Assembly: GCF_002964845.1 (NCBI RefSeq)
Contig: NZ_PRDA01000019.1
Span: forward strand, 1-54,723
Reading direction: 5' to 3'
Source of the DNA: Thermus tenuipuniceus
GTDB taxonomy: Bacteria; Deinococcota; Deinococci; Deinococcales; Thermaceae
Length of the DNA stretch: 54,723 nt
The first letter of the stretch is position 1; every line of letters begins with the position of its first letter. Position numbers and translations under genes: made by a program. Positions 15,214 to 24,154 of this stretch are shown here, one piece after another. A model generated the notes under the pieces. That model ran no database searches and was not told the DNA's origin. It saw nothing but the letters and a program-made list of their open reading frames with translations.

Positions 15214-16237
15214 TCCGGGTCACCTTGGTGAGGTTCCGGGGCCGGTCCGGGTCCAGACCTCGGGCCCGGGCCAGGGCCTCCGTCTTAGGGTAGAAGGCCT
15301 GGGCCAGGAGGAGAGGGGTGGTTTCGGGCTCAGAGGCCACGGGAAGCGCCAGGGGGGAATCCGCCAGGGCCAGGGCGTCGGGTTCAGGGGAGAGGACGAG
15401 AAGATGAGCCCCTTTCGCCTTTAACCCCTCCAGGGTGGAAAGAAATGCATCCAAAGCCTCATCCCCTTGCACCAAGGCCAGCACCGGAAAGCCAGCCTCC
15501 AATAGCGCTTGGGGCCCATGGAGAAACTCCGCCGCCGAAAACCCCTCCGCATGAAGCCCCGCCACCTCCTTCAGCTTCAAGGCCGCCTCGAGGGCCACAG
15601 GGTACGTGAACCCCCGCCCCAGGACGAAAAGATTTTCCGCATCCTCCAAGTAGTCCAGTTCCCCTGAGGTTTCCCAGGCCCGGTGCAGGGCCTCGGGTAA
15701 GGTGGGAAGGGCCTGGCGCAGGCGGGGTTCCTCCACCAGGTGGGCCAAGAGGTGGAGGGTGGCGGCCAGCATAGCAAGAAAGCTCTTGGTGGCGGCCACC
15801 ACCTTCTCCTCCCCGGCATGAAGGGGAAGGACCACCTCGGCTATTTGGGCCAGGGGGCTCTCCTCCCGGTTCACCAGGGCCACGGTGAGAACCCCCTGGG
15901 ACCGGTAGGCGCTTACCGCCTCCAAAAGGTCGGGGCTTTCCCCGCTTTGGCTAAAGGCGAGAAGCAAAGAGGGGAAAGGCACCCGGGGCCTGGCTCGGTA
16001 AAGGGTGAGGACAGAAGGGGCCAAGGAGAGAACCGGCCACTCCAATCGGGCTTCGAGAAGGTATTTGGCAAAAAGGGCCGCATGGTCGGAACTCCCCCGG
16101 GCCACGGTCAGGGTGAAGGCCGGGGGGCGCTTCCTCAGGAAGCTGGCCAGGCTCCGCACCTCCCCCTCGTTCTCCCTAAGGAGGCGCTCTATGACTTTGG
16201 GAGCCTCCTCCGCCTCGGTACGCATCCAAGAGGCCAT
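15206..16237 (-). CDS. SIS-domain sugar-phosphate isomerase/deaminase (GlmS-isomerase-like)
   Basis: The 343-residue protein has two SIS domains. The first (about 35-165) has ARGSSDHAA and the [17 protein letters not shown] phosphosugar loop. The second (about 195-320) has [23 protein letters not shown] and the conserved HGP. This is the isomerase half of GlmS without the glutaminase domain, as in NagB-II/AgaS deaminases, so it may release ammonia from an amino-sugar phosphate. The ATG at 16237 is 6 nt after TATAGT, which supports it over longer reading-frame extensions running into uvrA. Confidence 0.8.
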   Translation of the reverse strand: MASWMRTEAEEAPKVIERLLRENEGEVRSLASFLRKRPPAFTLTVARGSSDHAALFAKYLLEARLEWPVLSLAPSVLTLYRARPRVPFPSLLLAFSQSGESPDLLEAVSAYRSQGVLTVALVNREESPLAQIAEVVLPLHAGEEKVVAATKSFLAMLAATLHLLAHLVEEPRLRQALPTLPEALHRAWETSGELDYLEDAENLFVLGRGFTYPVALEAALKLKEVAGLHAEGFSAAEFLHGPQALLEAGFPVLALVQGDEALDAFLSTLEGLKAKGAHLLVLSPEPDALALADSPLALPVASEPETTPLLLAQAFYPKTEALARARGLDPDRPRNLTKVTRTR

Positions 16238-16243
16238 AGGTTC

Positions 16244-16305
16244 ACTATAGGGCACGGAAAGCCCCCTCCTGCCACCTGGTCCTTCCCAGAAGGTAGTGGT
16301 ATACT
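16244..16305. promoter_or_regulatory. divergent leaderless promoters of the SIS gene and uvrA
   Basis: On the minus strand TATAGT (16249-16244) is 6 nt before the SIS-gene ATG. On the plus strand TATACT (16300-16305), preceded by TG to form an extended -10, is 7 nt before the uvrA ATG. TGGTCC at 16277-16282 is a weak -35 for uvrA with a 17 bp spacer. Both spacings predict transcripts that begin at or beside the start codon. No SOS box was seen. Confidence 0.6.
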
Positions 16306-16312
16306 TCCACGG

Positions 16313-19171
16313 ATGGACCGCATCGTCATCCGGGGGGCACGGGAGCACAACCTCAAAAACATCAGCCTGGAGCTCCCGCGGGGCAAGTTCATCGTCATCA
16401 CCGGGGTTTCCGGCTCGGGCAAGAGCACCCTGGCCTTTGACACCCTCTACGCGGAGGGGCAGCGGCGCTATGTGGAAAGCCTCTCCAGCTACGCCCGCCA
16501 GTTTCTGGGGGTCATGGACAAGCCCGAGGTGGAAAGCATCGAGGGCCTCTCCCCCGCCATCTCCATTGACCAGAAGACCACCAGCCACAACCCCCGCTCC
16601 ACCGTGGGCACGGTGACGGAGATCCACGACTACCTCCGCCTCCTCTATGCCCGCATCGGCACCGCCTACTGCCCGGAGTGCGGCCGCCCCATTGAGAAGC
16701 AGTCCGCCAGCGAGATCACCGACCGCCTCCTGAAGAACCCCCCGGGCACCCGGGCCATCCTCATGGCTCCGTTGGTGCGGGGGAGGAAGGGAGAGTACCG
16801 CAAGCTTTTCCAGCAACTCATGAAGGAAGGCTACGCTCGGGTGCGGGTGGACGGGGTCATCTACCTCCTGGAGGAGGCCCAGAACCTCAACCTGGAAAAG
16901 TACGAGAAGCACGACATTGACCTGGTGATCGACCGGGTGGTCCTTAAGGAGGAGGAACGCCCCCGCATCGCCGAGGCGGTGGAGCTTGCCCTCCTTAGGG
17001 GCGAGGGACTCATGCGGGTCCTTTACCCGGATTCCGGCCAGGAGGAGCTTTTCTCCGAGAAGTTTGCCTGTCCCGAGCACGGAAGCGTCCTGGAGGAGCT
17101 GGAGCCCCGCATCTTCTCCTTCAACGCCCCCTACGGGGCCTGCCCTGCCTGCTCGGGCCTGGGTTACAAGCAGGAGTTCGACCCCGAGCTCATCGTGAAC
17201 CCCGAGCTTTCCCTGGCCGAGGGGGCCATCCTGCCCTGGGCCCGGGGTAGGGACACGGGGCGGAGCTACCTTTGGGACCGGCTCAGGGCCCTGGCGGAGC
17301 ACCTGGGCTTTGACCTCAAAACCCCCTTTAAGGACCTGCCGGAGGAGGCCAAGCAAGCCGTCCTCTACGGCCTTCCCGAGCCCTTTGAGGTGGTCTTTCG
17401 CCGGGGAGGCAAGGAAACCTTCCGGGTGGAGGTCCACTACGAGGGGGTCATCCCCTGGCTGCAGAAGCGGTACCAGGAGGCGGAGTCCGAAGGGGTCAAG
17501 GAGGCGCTGGAAGGCTTCATGTCGCAAAAGCCCTGCCCGGTGTGCGGGGGCACCCGCTACAAGAAGGAGGTGCTCTCCGTAAGGGTGGCGGGCAAGAACA
17601 TCGCCGAGGTTTCGGCCCTGCCCGTTCGCGAGGCCCTGGAGTTTTTCCGGGACCTCGAGGCCCATCTCTCCCCCTTCCAGGCCCAGATCGCCCGCCCCAT
17701 CCTGCGGGAGATCGTGGAGAGGCTGGGCTTTTTGGTAGGGGTGGGGCTGGACTACCTCACCCTGGACCGAGCGGCCAACACCCTCTCCGGGGGTGAGGCC
17801 CAGCGGATCCGCCTGGCCACCCAGGTGGGGTCGGGGCTCACCGGGGTGCTTTACGTGCTGGACGAACCCAGCATCGGCCTCCACCCCAAGGACAACCAGC
17901 GCCTCATCCAGACCCTCAAGCGGCTCCAAAGCTTGGGCAACACCCTGATCGTGGTGGAGCACGACGAGGAGACCATGCGGGCCGCGGACTGGATCGTGGA
18001 CATGGGACCGGGGGCCGGGATCCACGGGGGGGAGGTGGTGGCCCAAGGTCCCTTGGAAGAAATCCTGCGAAACCCCAGAAGCCTCACCGGGGCCTACCTA
18101 AGGGGAGAGAAGAAGATCCCCGTGCCCAAGGAACGCCGCAAGGGGAACGGAAAGTGGCTGGTCCTCCGGGGGGCCCGGGAGCACAACCTGAAAGACGTCA
18201 CCTTGAAAATCCCCCTGGGCCGCTTCGTGGCCGTCACCGGCCCCTCGGGCTCGGGGAAGAGCACCCTGATCCACGACGTCCTTTACGCCGCCTTGGCGCA
18301 AAGGCTCATGCGGGCCAAGACCACCCCAGGGGCCTTTGACTCCCTGGAGGGCCTCGAGCACCTGGACAAGGTGATCGAGATCGACCAATCCCCCATCGGC
18401 CGCACCCCCCGCTCCAACCCGGCCACCTACACCGGGATCTTTGACGAGATCCGGGACCTCTTTGCCAAGACCCCGGAGGCCAGGAAGAGGGGGTATGGTC
18501 CAGGCCGCTTCTCCTTCAACGTGAAGGGGGGGCGGTGCGAGGCCTGCGGTGGGGACGGCACGGTGAAGATCGAGATGCTCTTTTTGCCCGACCTCTACGT
18601 GCCCTGCGAGGTGTGCAAGGGCAAGCGCTACAACAAGGAGACCCTCGAGGTGAAGCTCAGGGGCAAGAGCATCGCCGACGTCCTGGACATGACCGCCGAG
18701 GAAGCCCTGGAGTTTTTCCAGAACGTGCCCACCATCGCCCGCAAGCTCCAGCTCATGGTGGATGTGGGCCTGGGGTACATGCGCCTGGGCCAGCCCTCCC
18801 CCACCCTTTCCGGGGGCGAGGCCCAGCGGATCAAGCTGGCCACGGAGCTGGGCCGCAAGGCCACGGGCCGCACCCTCTACATCCTGGACGAGCCCACCAC
18901 CGGCCTTCACTTTGACGATGTGGCCAAGCTTCTCAACGTGCTCCACCGCCTGGTGGACGCCGGCAACACCGTGGTGGTCATCGAGCACAACCTGGACGTG
19001 GTGAAGACCGCAGACTGGGCGATCGACCTGGGCCCCGAGGGGGGCGACCGGGGCGGGGAGATCGTGGCCGAGGGTACCCCGGAGGAGGTGGCCCTCACGG
19101 GCAGCCCCACAGGGGTCTTTTTGGCCAGAATCCCCGAAATCGCCGAGCGGCTGAAGGTGGCCGCGGACTAA
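16313..19171 (+). CDS. uvrA: excinuclease ABC subunit A
   Basis: UvrA is the damage-sensing ATPase of nucleotide excision repair. The 952-residue protein has Walker [10 protein letters not shown] at 31-39, zinc-finger pairs (CPECG; CACPxC-type in the middle; CPVCG), a first signature [12 protein letters not shown], a second Walker [10 protein letters not shown], a [17 protein letters not shown] zinc finger and a second [12 protein letters not shown]. Length and order match full-size UvrA. The frame is open far upstream, but the ATG at 16313 gives the normal N-terminus [14 protein letters not shown]. Its stop overlaps the convergent tetR stop. Confidence 0.98.
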   Translation: MDRIVIRGAREHNLKNISLELPRGKFIVITGVSGSGKSTLAFDTLYAEGQRRYVESLSSYARQFLGVMDKPEVESIEGLSPAISIDQKTTSHNPRSTVGTVTEIHDYLRLLYARIGTAYCPECGRPIEKQSASEITDRLLKNPPGTRAILMAPLVRGRKGEYRKLFQQLMKEGYARVRVDGVIYLLEEAQNLNLEKYEKHDIDLVIDRVVLKEEERPRIAEAVELALLRGEGLMRVLYPDSGQEELFSEKFACPEHGSVLEELEPRIFSFNAPYGACPACSGLGYKQEFDPELIVNPELSLAEGAILPWARGRDTGRSYLWDRLRALAEHLGFDLKTPFKDLPEEAKQAVLYGLPEPFEVVFRRGGKETFRVEVHYEGVIPWLQKRYQEAESEGVKEALEGFMSQKPCPVCGGTRYKKEVLSVRVAGKNIAEVSALPVREALEFFRDLEAHLSPFQAQIARPILREIVERLGFLVGVGLDYLTLDRAANTLSGGEAQRIRLATQVGSGLTGVLYVLDEPSIGLHPKDNQRLIQTLKRLQSLGNTLIVVEHDEETMRAADWIVDMGPGAGIHGGEVVAQGPLEEILRNPRSLTGAYLRGEKKIPVPKERRKGNGKWLVLRGAREHNLKDVTLKIPLGRFVAVTGPSGSGKSTLIHDVLYAALAQRLMRAKTTPGAFDSLEGLEHLDKVIEIDQSPIGRTPRSNPATYTGIFDEIRDLFAKTPEARKRGYGPGRFSFNVKGGRCEACGGDGTVKIEMLFLPDLYVPCEVCKGKRYNKETLEVKLRGKSIADVLDMTAEEALEFFQNVPTIARKLQLMVDVGLGYMRLGQPSPTLSGGEAQRIKLATELGRKATGRTLYILDEPTTGLHFDDVAKLLNVLHRLVDAGNTVVVIEHNLDVVKTADWAIDLGPEGGDRGGEIVAEGTPEEVALTGSPTGVFLARIPEIAERLKVAAD

Positions 19172-19806
19172 GCCTTGGCTTTGGCGGATTTCCTGGAAAC
19201 CTGGGCGGGCTGGCTTCGGGCTAGAATCCCTTCCAGAGCTAAGGACAGGGATTTTTCCACCTCCTCCCCGAAATCCCGGTTAGGGGTATAGGCCGCCCAG
19301 CGCAAGGCGGCGAGGAAGTAAAGGTCGGCCAAGGTGCGGCCCATGCGCTCCAGGGAAAGGTCCTGCCGCACCACCCCCTTTTCCCGCAAGGGCTTCAGGA
19401 CCTCGGCGATCAAGTCCCCCAAAGGCAGGGCCAGGAAGGCGGCCTTGGCCCGGACCGGGTCGGGGTTTAAAAGCTCGTAGAGAAGAGGTAAAAGAAGGTC
19501 CTTCTCCGCCTGGGTAAAGGCGGCAAGCCTCTGGAAGAGGAAGCGGAGGAGGGCCATGGGATCCTCTTCCTGGTCCAGGCGCCGCCTTACCTCCTCTCTG
19601 AAGCCCGCCAGAAGCAGGCTTCCGTATTCCAGGAGCACGGCTTCCTTATAGGGGTAGTAGTTGAAGAAGGTACCCCGGGACACGTGGGCGGCCTTGGCGA
19701 TATCGGTGGCGGTGGTTTCCCGGAAACCCTGCTGACGGAAAAGGGCCATGGCTGTCTGGAAGATGCGCTCCCGGCGCCGCTTTTTCTGATACTCCCTCAC
19801 GGCCAT
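19168..19806 (-). CDS. TetR-family transcriptional regulator
   Basis: The 212-residue protein has an N-terminal helix-turn-helix (about 12-55) with [25 protein letters not shown], the TetR pattern. A helical ligand-binding domain of unknown specificity follows. A palindrome lies directly upstream of its ATG and probably mediates autoregulation. The upstream DJ-1-like, FAD and nitronate-monooxygenase-like genes on the same strand may be its targets. The end overlaps uvrA by 4 bp. Confidence 0.88.
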   Translation of the reverse strand: MAVREYQKKRRRERIFQTAMALFRQQGFRETTATDIAKAAHVSRGTFFNYYPYKEAVLLEYGSLLLAGFREEVRRRLDQEEDPMALLRFLFQRLAAFTQAEKDLLLPLLYELLNPDPVRAKAAFLALPLGDLIAEVLKPLREKGVVRQDLSLERMGRTLADLYFLAALRWAAYTPNRDFGEEVEKSLSLALEGILARSQPAQVSRKSAKAKA

Positions 19807-19809
19807 GGG

Positions 19810-19823
19810 GGTAGTGTACTACC
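19810..19823. promoter_or_regulatory. palindromic operator upstream of tetR
   Basis: GGTAGT-GT-ACTACC is a perfect inverted repeat with 6 bp arms, beginning 4 bp upstream of the tetR start codon. It also lies just beyond the stop of the upstream gene. Its position suits repression by TetR binding over the promoter. Confidence 0.6.
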
Positions 19824-19831
19824 GTATAAAC

Positions 19832-20326
19832 TTAAAGTTCAATCGCTTTTTGCGCCCAGTCCTCTAAAGCCTTAAGCAGGGATAACCCCCCCAGGGTGGT
19901 ATAGACCTTGGCCTCCCGGTGGAAGGAACCATCCGCCACCTGGTAGCCCTGCTTGGCCAAGGCCTGGGCCACCTCCCCTGGGGCCGCCACCCGGGAAGGA
20001 AGCCTGCCCACCTCGGCCAGGAAGAGATGGGCGTTGAAACCCAGAAACACCGCCTCTAACCCCTCCCATACCTCCTCCACGAAGGCCACATAGGAGGGAT
20101 CCCGGGCCATCCGGCCCGGCCTTTTAGCCCCCGGGATGAGGAGGGCTTCCGGGGGCGGGGCCGCGGGAAAGGCGTAGGTGGGGGTCCAGACGGAGCCCGC
20201 CAGGGCCGGGGTTCCCTTGCGGCCCTTGGCCACGGTATAGGCGGGAAGCCCCAGGCGCTTGGCCGCCTCGAGGGCTAGGGCCGCCTCCAGCTCGGAGAAC
20301 TCGGGGAGGAGCAAGATGGCTAGCAC
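19832..20326 (-). CDS. DJ-1/PfpI-like protein lacking the nucleophile cysteine
   Basis: The 164-residue protein has a DJ-1/PfpI-like fold pattern: LAILLLPEFSELEAALALEA at the start, a PEALLIPGAKRPG loop, and a central FLGFNAHLFLAEVGRL segment where DJ-1 enzymes have the nucleophile-elbow Cys. Here the position is Asn, so glyoxalase/deglycase activity is unlikely. The start is GTG at 20326; the upstream FAD gene ends 9 bp earlier. Assignment to the superfamily is by fold pattern only. Confidence 0.6.
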   Translation of the reverse strand: MLAILLLPEFSELEAALALEAAKRLGLPAYTVAKGRKGTPALAGSVWTPTYAFPAAPPPEALLIPGAKRPGRMARDPSYVAFVEEVWEGLEAVFLGFNAHLFLAEVGRLPSRVAAPGEVAQALAKQGYQVADGSFHREAKVYTTLGGLSLLKALEDWAQKAIEL

Positions 20327-20335
20327 TTTAGACCA

Positions 20336-22063
20336 TTATGGCAGAAGCCGGTAGAGGAGAAGCGCCGCCTCCCCCCGGGTCACGGGATCGGCACCCGAAA
20401 GCTTGCCCTCCCCCAGCGCCTGCAAGATCTGGTTCAGGGTGAACCGCTTCAACGGCTTTTGCAGTTCCTCCCGGAAAAGCTCCCTGGCCTTTAGCACCAC
20501 CCTAAGGCGTTCCTCAGGCCCTTTTACCCGGTAGTAGTGCTCCAGGTTGGCCAAAAAATCCCCCAGGAGGATGGGTTCGGAAAGGCCCAGGGAACCCTTT
20601 AGGTAATAGGGGCCAGCGAACAGCCCCCGCCTCAGGAGGGCCACCGCCTCCCGATACCCTGGCCTTTCCCTTTCCGCCTCCACCCGGCTTCCCTCGGGGG
20701 AGGAAAGCCTGGCCCCCCTTTGGGCAAGCCGCTTGCGCAGGGCCTCGAGGGCCTGCCTGCTTGCGGCCAACTCGTGAAAATCCGCCAGGGGCACCTTCAT
20801 AAGCCCTGCTTGCGGGGCCCTCCGCAGGAGGGCCACCGCCACCCCTGCCGCTTCCCCCAAGGCCATCTGCAAGGGAACCACCCGGGCGGAAAAGGCGGCC
20901 ACACTATCAAACCCCGCCGCCTGGGAAACCACCAGGAGGTTTCTCAACTCCTGGGGCACCAGGCTCCGGAAGGGCACCCCGTAGGGTGCCGGGGTACCCA
21001 AAAGGTAAGGGGTTTCCCCCGGGAAGTAGGCCTGGCCGTCCAAGGGGTACCCCCCCAGGGCCACGGCATCGGGAAAGGTCCGGCCCAGGAGGACTTCTTC
21101 AGCCTTAAGGCGGTAAAGGGCCTTCAGGTGGCGGCTTTCCCGGATATAGAGGCTAGGGGCCACCCCGGCCAGGCGGGCGGTGCCAAAGAGGAGGGGATCC
21201 TTCTCCCGCAGGTAGGCCACCACCCGCTCGGCCTCGAGGGCCGCTTCCAGGCGCATGCGCTCCAGGCTTAAGGGATCCGCCCCTTCCACCCCAAAGAGGA
21301 GAAGGGCGTTGACCAGCAGGCTCCCATCGTCCTGGCGGGCCAGGTTCAAGCCTCGGAGGGCATAGCGGCTGGGATCGGAGGGTAGGTAACCCCGCGCCAG
21401 ACCCGCAAAGCCCCAGCCGCTCCTCCCCCAGGCCCCCGCCCCCGTACGCTGCACCTGGCCCTCGTAGTTGAGGGCCAGAAAGACGGCACCCCAGGGAACC
21501 CCCTCCAACCGGAAGACCAAGGTGGCCGCCATGCTCCTCTGGTCCAGACCCGTGTCCTCCCTCCCCTGGGTGAAGCTGGCCCCGGCGCGAAAGGCGAGTT
21601 CCGCGGTATCGGTGGCATCCACGAAATAGGGAGCCTGAACGGGGCCCTCGGGGGTCGCCACCAGGGCCAGGCGGCTTGCCTCCACCTCCACCCGGTCCAG
21701 GGGCACCTGCAACCGGACCTCCACCCCCGCCTCCCGGAGCATGGCCCATAGGGCCTCCTCCGCCCGCTTCACATCAAAGGAGGCCTCCTGCCCAATACGG
21801 CGGTAGAAGTCACGAAAAAGCCCTCCCTGGAGAAGGCCCTCCCGGTCCTTGGCCAGGTCCAGGGTGGCCAGCCACCCTTGGGTGAGAACCCCTCCTACCC
21901 CCCGCCCGGGTTCCAGGAGGAGGACCCTAAGGCCCTCCTGGGCCGCGGCCACGGCCGCCGTCACCCCTTGAGGGGTAGCCCCGTAAACCACCAGGTCGTA
22001 CTGGGCGTAGGCCAAACCTAGGGAGAGGATGAAGGCAAAAAAGGCGCGCACGGCGGAAAGCAT
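20336..22063 (-). CDS. exported FAD-dependent oxidoreductase (FAD_oxidored family)
   Basis: The 575-residue protein carries a signal peptide (MLSAVRAFFAFILSLGLAYA) directly followed by the FAD motif YDLVVYGATPQGVTAAVAAA, with the usual dinucleotide-binding glycines. VGGVLTQGW and FVDATDTAELAFRAGA are hallmarks of the FAD-dependent family that includes succinate-dehydrogenase-like and xanthan-lyase-associated proteins. The last 60 residues (SGADPVTRGEAALLLYRLL) resemble an S-layer-homology-like repeat and might tether the protein at the cell envelope. The substrate is unknown. It is in the same orientation as the DJ-1-like gene, 9 bp apart. Confidence 0.75.
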   Translation of the reverse strand: MLSAVRAFFAFILSLGLAYAQYDLVVYGATPQGVTAAVAAAQEGLRVLLLEPGRGVGGVLTQGWLATLDLAKDREGLLQGGLFRDFYRRIGQEASFDVKRAEEALWAMLREAGVEVRLQVPLDRVEVEASRLALVATPEGPVQAPYFVDATDTAELAFRAGASFTQGREDTGLDQRSMAATLVFRLEGVPWGAVFLALNYEGQVQRTGAGAWGRSGWGFAGLARGYLPSDPSRYALRGLNLARQDDGSLLVNALLLFGVEGADPLSLERMRLEAALEAERVVAYLREKDPLLFGTARLAGVAPSLYIRESRHLKALYRLKAEEVLLGRTFPDAVALGGYPLDGQAYFPGETPYLLGTPAPYGVPFRSLVPQELRNLLVVSQAAGFDSVAAFSARVVPLQMALGEAAGVAVALLRRAPQAGLMKVPLADFHELAASRQALEALRKRLAQRGARLSSPEGSRVEAERERPGYREAVALLRRGLFAGPYYLKGSLGLSEPILLGDFLANLEHYYRVKGPEERLRVVLKARELFREELQKPLKRFTLNQILQALGEGKLSGADPVTRGEAALLLYRLLP

Positions 22064-22090
22064 CCTCGCGAAAGCTTCCGGTGTATATGA

Positions 22091-22945
22091 TCAGGGCAGG
22101 CTTTGCCTGGCCTCCTGGTACTCGGCCACCAGCCGTGCCACCACCTCCCTGGCGGAAGGGAGATCCCGGATGAAGGCCACCCCGTGCCCGGCGGAATAGA
22201 CTTCCTTCCAAGCCTTGCCCCCACCCTGGCGGAAGCGCTCCAGGGATTCCCGAAGGAAGTTGGCGGGCACCCCGGTGACCTCCGGGGTGTATTGGATGTC
22301 CTCAGGGGTGGCCCTCAAAAGGGCTTCCTTGTACTCCAAAGGAGCCTCGGACTCCAGGGTGGCGATGAAGCGGGTGCCGATATAGGCACCATCCCCCAGG
22401 GCCAAGGCGGCGAGAAGCTGCCTTCCCGTGGCGATGCCCCCGGCGATGAGCACGGGCACCCCGAGCTCCTCCCTAAGCCAGGGGCCAAGGACAAAGGGGC
22501 TCACCATCCCGGCATGCCCCCCAGCCCCAGCGGCCACCGCCACCAGGGCGTCGGCCCCGGCCTCCACCGCTTTTCTCCCGTGCCTTAAACCCACCACATC
22601 GCACCAGACCACGCCGCCATAGGCCTTGACCCGCTCCACCACCCGGGTGGGGTCCCCTAAGGAGGTGACCACCAAAGGCACCTTCCGCTCGGCCACCGCC
22701 TCCAGGTCCTCCTCGAGGCGGGGGTTATCCTTCAGGATGAGGTTCACCCCGAAGGGAAGCCCTAGGGGAAAGGTCTCCAAAAACTCCCGAAAGCCAGCGT
22801 GGGTGCGGAAGTTGAGGCTGGGGATGACCCCGATGGCCCCCGCCTCGGCCACCGCCTGAAGGAGCCTGGCCCCGGAAACCAGGAACATGGGGGCAGCCAC
22901 GATGGGATAACGGATACCCAACATGCGGGTGATGGCGGTTTCCAT
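22091..22945 (-). CDS. nitronate monooxygenase-like flavin oxidoreductase
   Basis: The 284-residue TIM-barrel flavoprotein of the nitronate monooxygenase/2-nitropropane dioxygenase family has GIRYPIVAAPMFLVSG at the FMN-binding N-terminus, FGVNLI, the conserved AGAGGHAG loop and VLIAGGIATGRQLLAAL near the phosphate site. FMN-dependent oxidation of nitronates is the family role; some members are enoyl-ACP reductases (FabK), which the sequence does not exclude. The ATG at 22945 is chosen because TAAAAT is 7 nt upstream. The 27 bp to the FAD gene suggest one transcript. Confidence 0.8.
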   Translation of the reverse strand: METAITRMLGIRYPIVAAPMFLVSGARLLQAVAEAGAIGVIPSLNFRTHAGFREFLETFPLGLPFGVNLILKDNPRLEEDLEAVAERKVPLVVTSLGDPTRVVERVKAYGGVVWCDVVGLRHGRKAVEAGADALVAVAAGAGGHAGMVSPFVLGPWLREELGVPVLIAGGIATGRQLLAALALGDGAYIGTRFIATLESEAPLEYKEALLRATPEDIQYTPEVTGVPANFLRESLERFRQGGGKAWKEVYSAGHGVAFIRDLPSAREVVARLVAEYQEARQSLP

Positions 22946-22952
22946 GGGGAAG

Positions 22953-22975
22953 ATTTTACCGGGTTCAAGGATAAT
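22953..22975. promoter_or_regulatory. overlapping divergent leaderless promoters
   Basis: On the minus strand TAAAAT (22958-22953) is 7 nt before the nitronate-monooxygenase-like ATG. On the plus strand GATAAT (22970-22975) is 6 nt before the MFS GTG at 22982. The two -10 elements are only about 12 bp apart, so RNA polymerases would compete for the site. Confidence 0.5.
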
Positions 22976-22981
22976 CATGGG

Positions 22982-24154
22982 GTGGAACCGGAGCGCTCCC
23001 TCAGGCTTTCCATCTGGGAAGGCACCCTAGCCATCTTGTTCCTCAACTGGAGCACGGGGGTGATCGTCACCGGGTATGCCCTGGCCCTGGGCGCTTCCCC
23101 CCAAGCCCTGGCCCTTCTGGGAGCCCTTCCCTTCCTGGCCCAGCTCCTAACCCCCCTGGCCCTTTCCCTGAGGGGAAGCCGCAAGGCCCTGGCGGTGCGG
23201 CTCAACTTTTTGGCCCGGATGCTCTTCCTGCCTGCTGCCCTGGCCGCCTTTTTGCCAGAAGGCTTGAGGGTGCCGACCCTTCTTCTTTTTGCCGGCCTCT
23301 CCCAGCTTCTGGCTGCCCCGGTAGGGGTCCTCTGGCTCTCCTGGATGGCGGACCTGGTGGCCGAGGAAAGGCGGGGACGCTACTTCGGCTTCAGAAACGC
23401 CCTCTTGGGCCTGGTGGGCACCCTGGGGAACCTCATGGGGGGTATGGTGGCCGACCGCCTTCCTTCACCCCTGGGCTACCAGGTTGTTCTCCTTCTGGGG
23501 GTGGGGGCCGGACTTCTTTCCGTCTTGCTTCTCCGCCTCCAAAGCGAGCCTTCGGAATCCCCCGCCCCTCCCGCCCGAAAGGCTCTCGGGATCGCCTGGC
23601 AGGACCTGGCCTACCGGCGCTACCTGGGCCTGGTTTTTCTCTGGTACGGGGCGGTCATGGTGGGAGGACCCTACGTCATCCCCTACTTCGTACAGGTGGG
23701 TGGCCTTTCCATGACCGAGGTGGGTCTTTGGACGGTGATCTCCGCCTCAAGCGGCCTCCTCTTCGGACCCATGTGGGGCCGGATGGCGGACCGGGAAGGT
23801 CACAAGGCCGTCCTCTTCCGCACGGCAATGGTGGCAGCCTTGATGCCCCTCCTCTGGCTTTCGGGGTCCAGGGCCTTTCCCTGGCCCATATGGCTTTCCG
23901 CCCTTGCCGATGCCCTGGCCTGGAGCGGTCTGGGAACTGCCCTGGCCAATGCGGCCTTGGCCCACGCCCCCAAGGAAGCCAGAAACGGCTACCTGGTCCT
24001 CTTCTGGCTGGCCCTGGGCCTGGGGGGGCTTTTGGGAAGCCTGCTGGCGGGAAGCGCCGCCAGCCTGGGCCTGGGGCCAAGCCCTTACCACTTCCCCATC
24101 CTCCTTTCCCTAGCCTTGCGCCTTGGGGTGGCCCTCCGCTTACGCAGACTCTAA
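22982..24154 (+). CDS. MFS transporter
   Basis: The 390-residue integral membrane protein has about 12 TM helices and the MFS pattern: a loop RGSRKALAVR after TM2 and RMADREGHKAVL between TM8 and TM9. The family is closest in look to drug/sugar efflux-type MFS, but the substrate is not evident. I choose GTG at 22982 because it lies 6 nt after a GATAAT -10 and matches the N-terminus; the frame is open further upstream but antisense to the neighbour. Its 3' end overlaps the convergent glycosyltransferase by 15 bp. Confidence 0.75.
   Translation: MEPERSLRLSIWEGTLAILFLNWSTGVIVTGYALALGASPQALALLGALPFLAQLLTPLALSLRGSRKALAVRLNFLARMLFLPAALAAFLPEGLRVPTLLLFAGLSQLLAAPVGVLWLSWMADLVAEERRGRYFGFRNALLGLVGTLGNLMGGMVADRLPSPLGYQVVLLLGVGAGLLSVLLLRLQSEPSESPAPPARKALGIAWQDLAYRRYLGLVFLWYGAVMVGGPYVIPYFVQVGGLSMTEVGLWTVISASSGLLFGPMWGRMADREGHKAVLFRTAMVAALMPLLWLSGSRAFPWPIWLSALADALAWSGLGTALANAALAHAPKEARNGYLVLFWLALGLGGLLGSLLAGSAASLGLGPSPYHFPILLSLALRLGVALRLRRL

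Noticed and set aside
16238-18046. Long N-terminal extension of the SIS-domain gene running antisense into uvrA
   Set aside because: The SIS family starts near 16237, where a -10-like hexamer is also present; the extension is the complement of uvrA.
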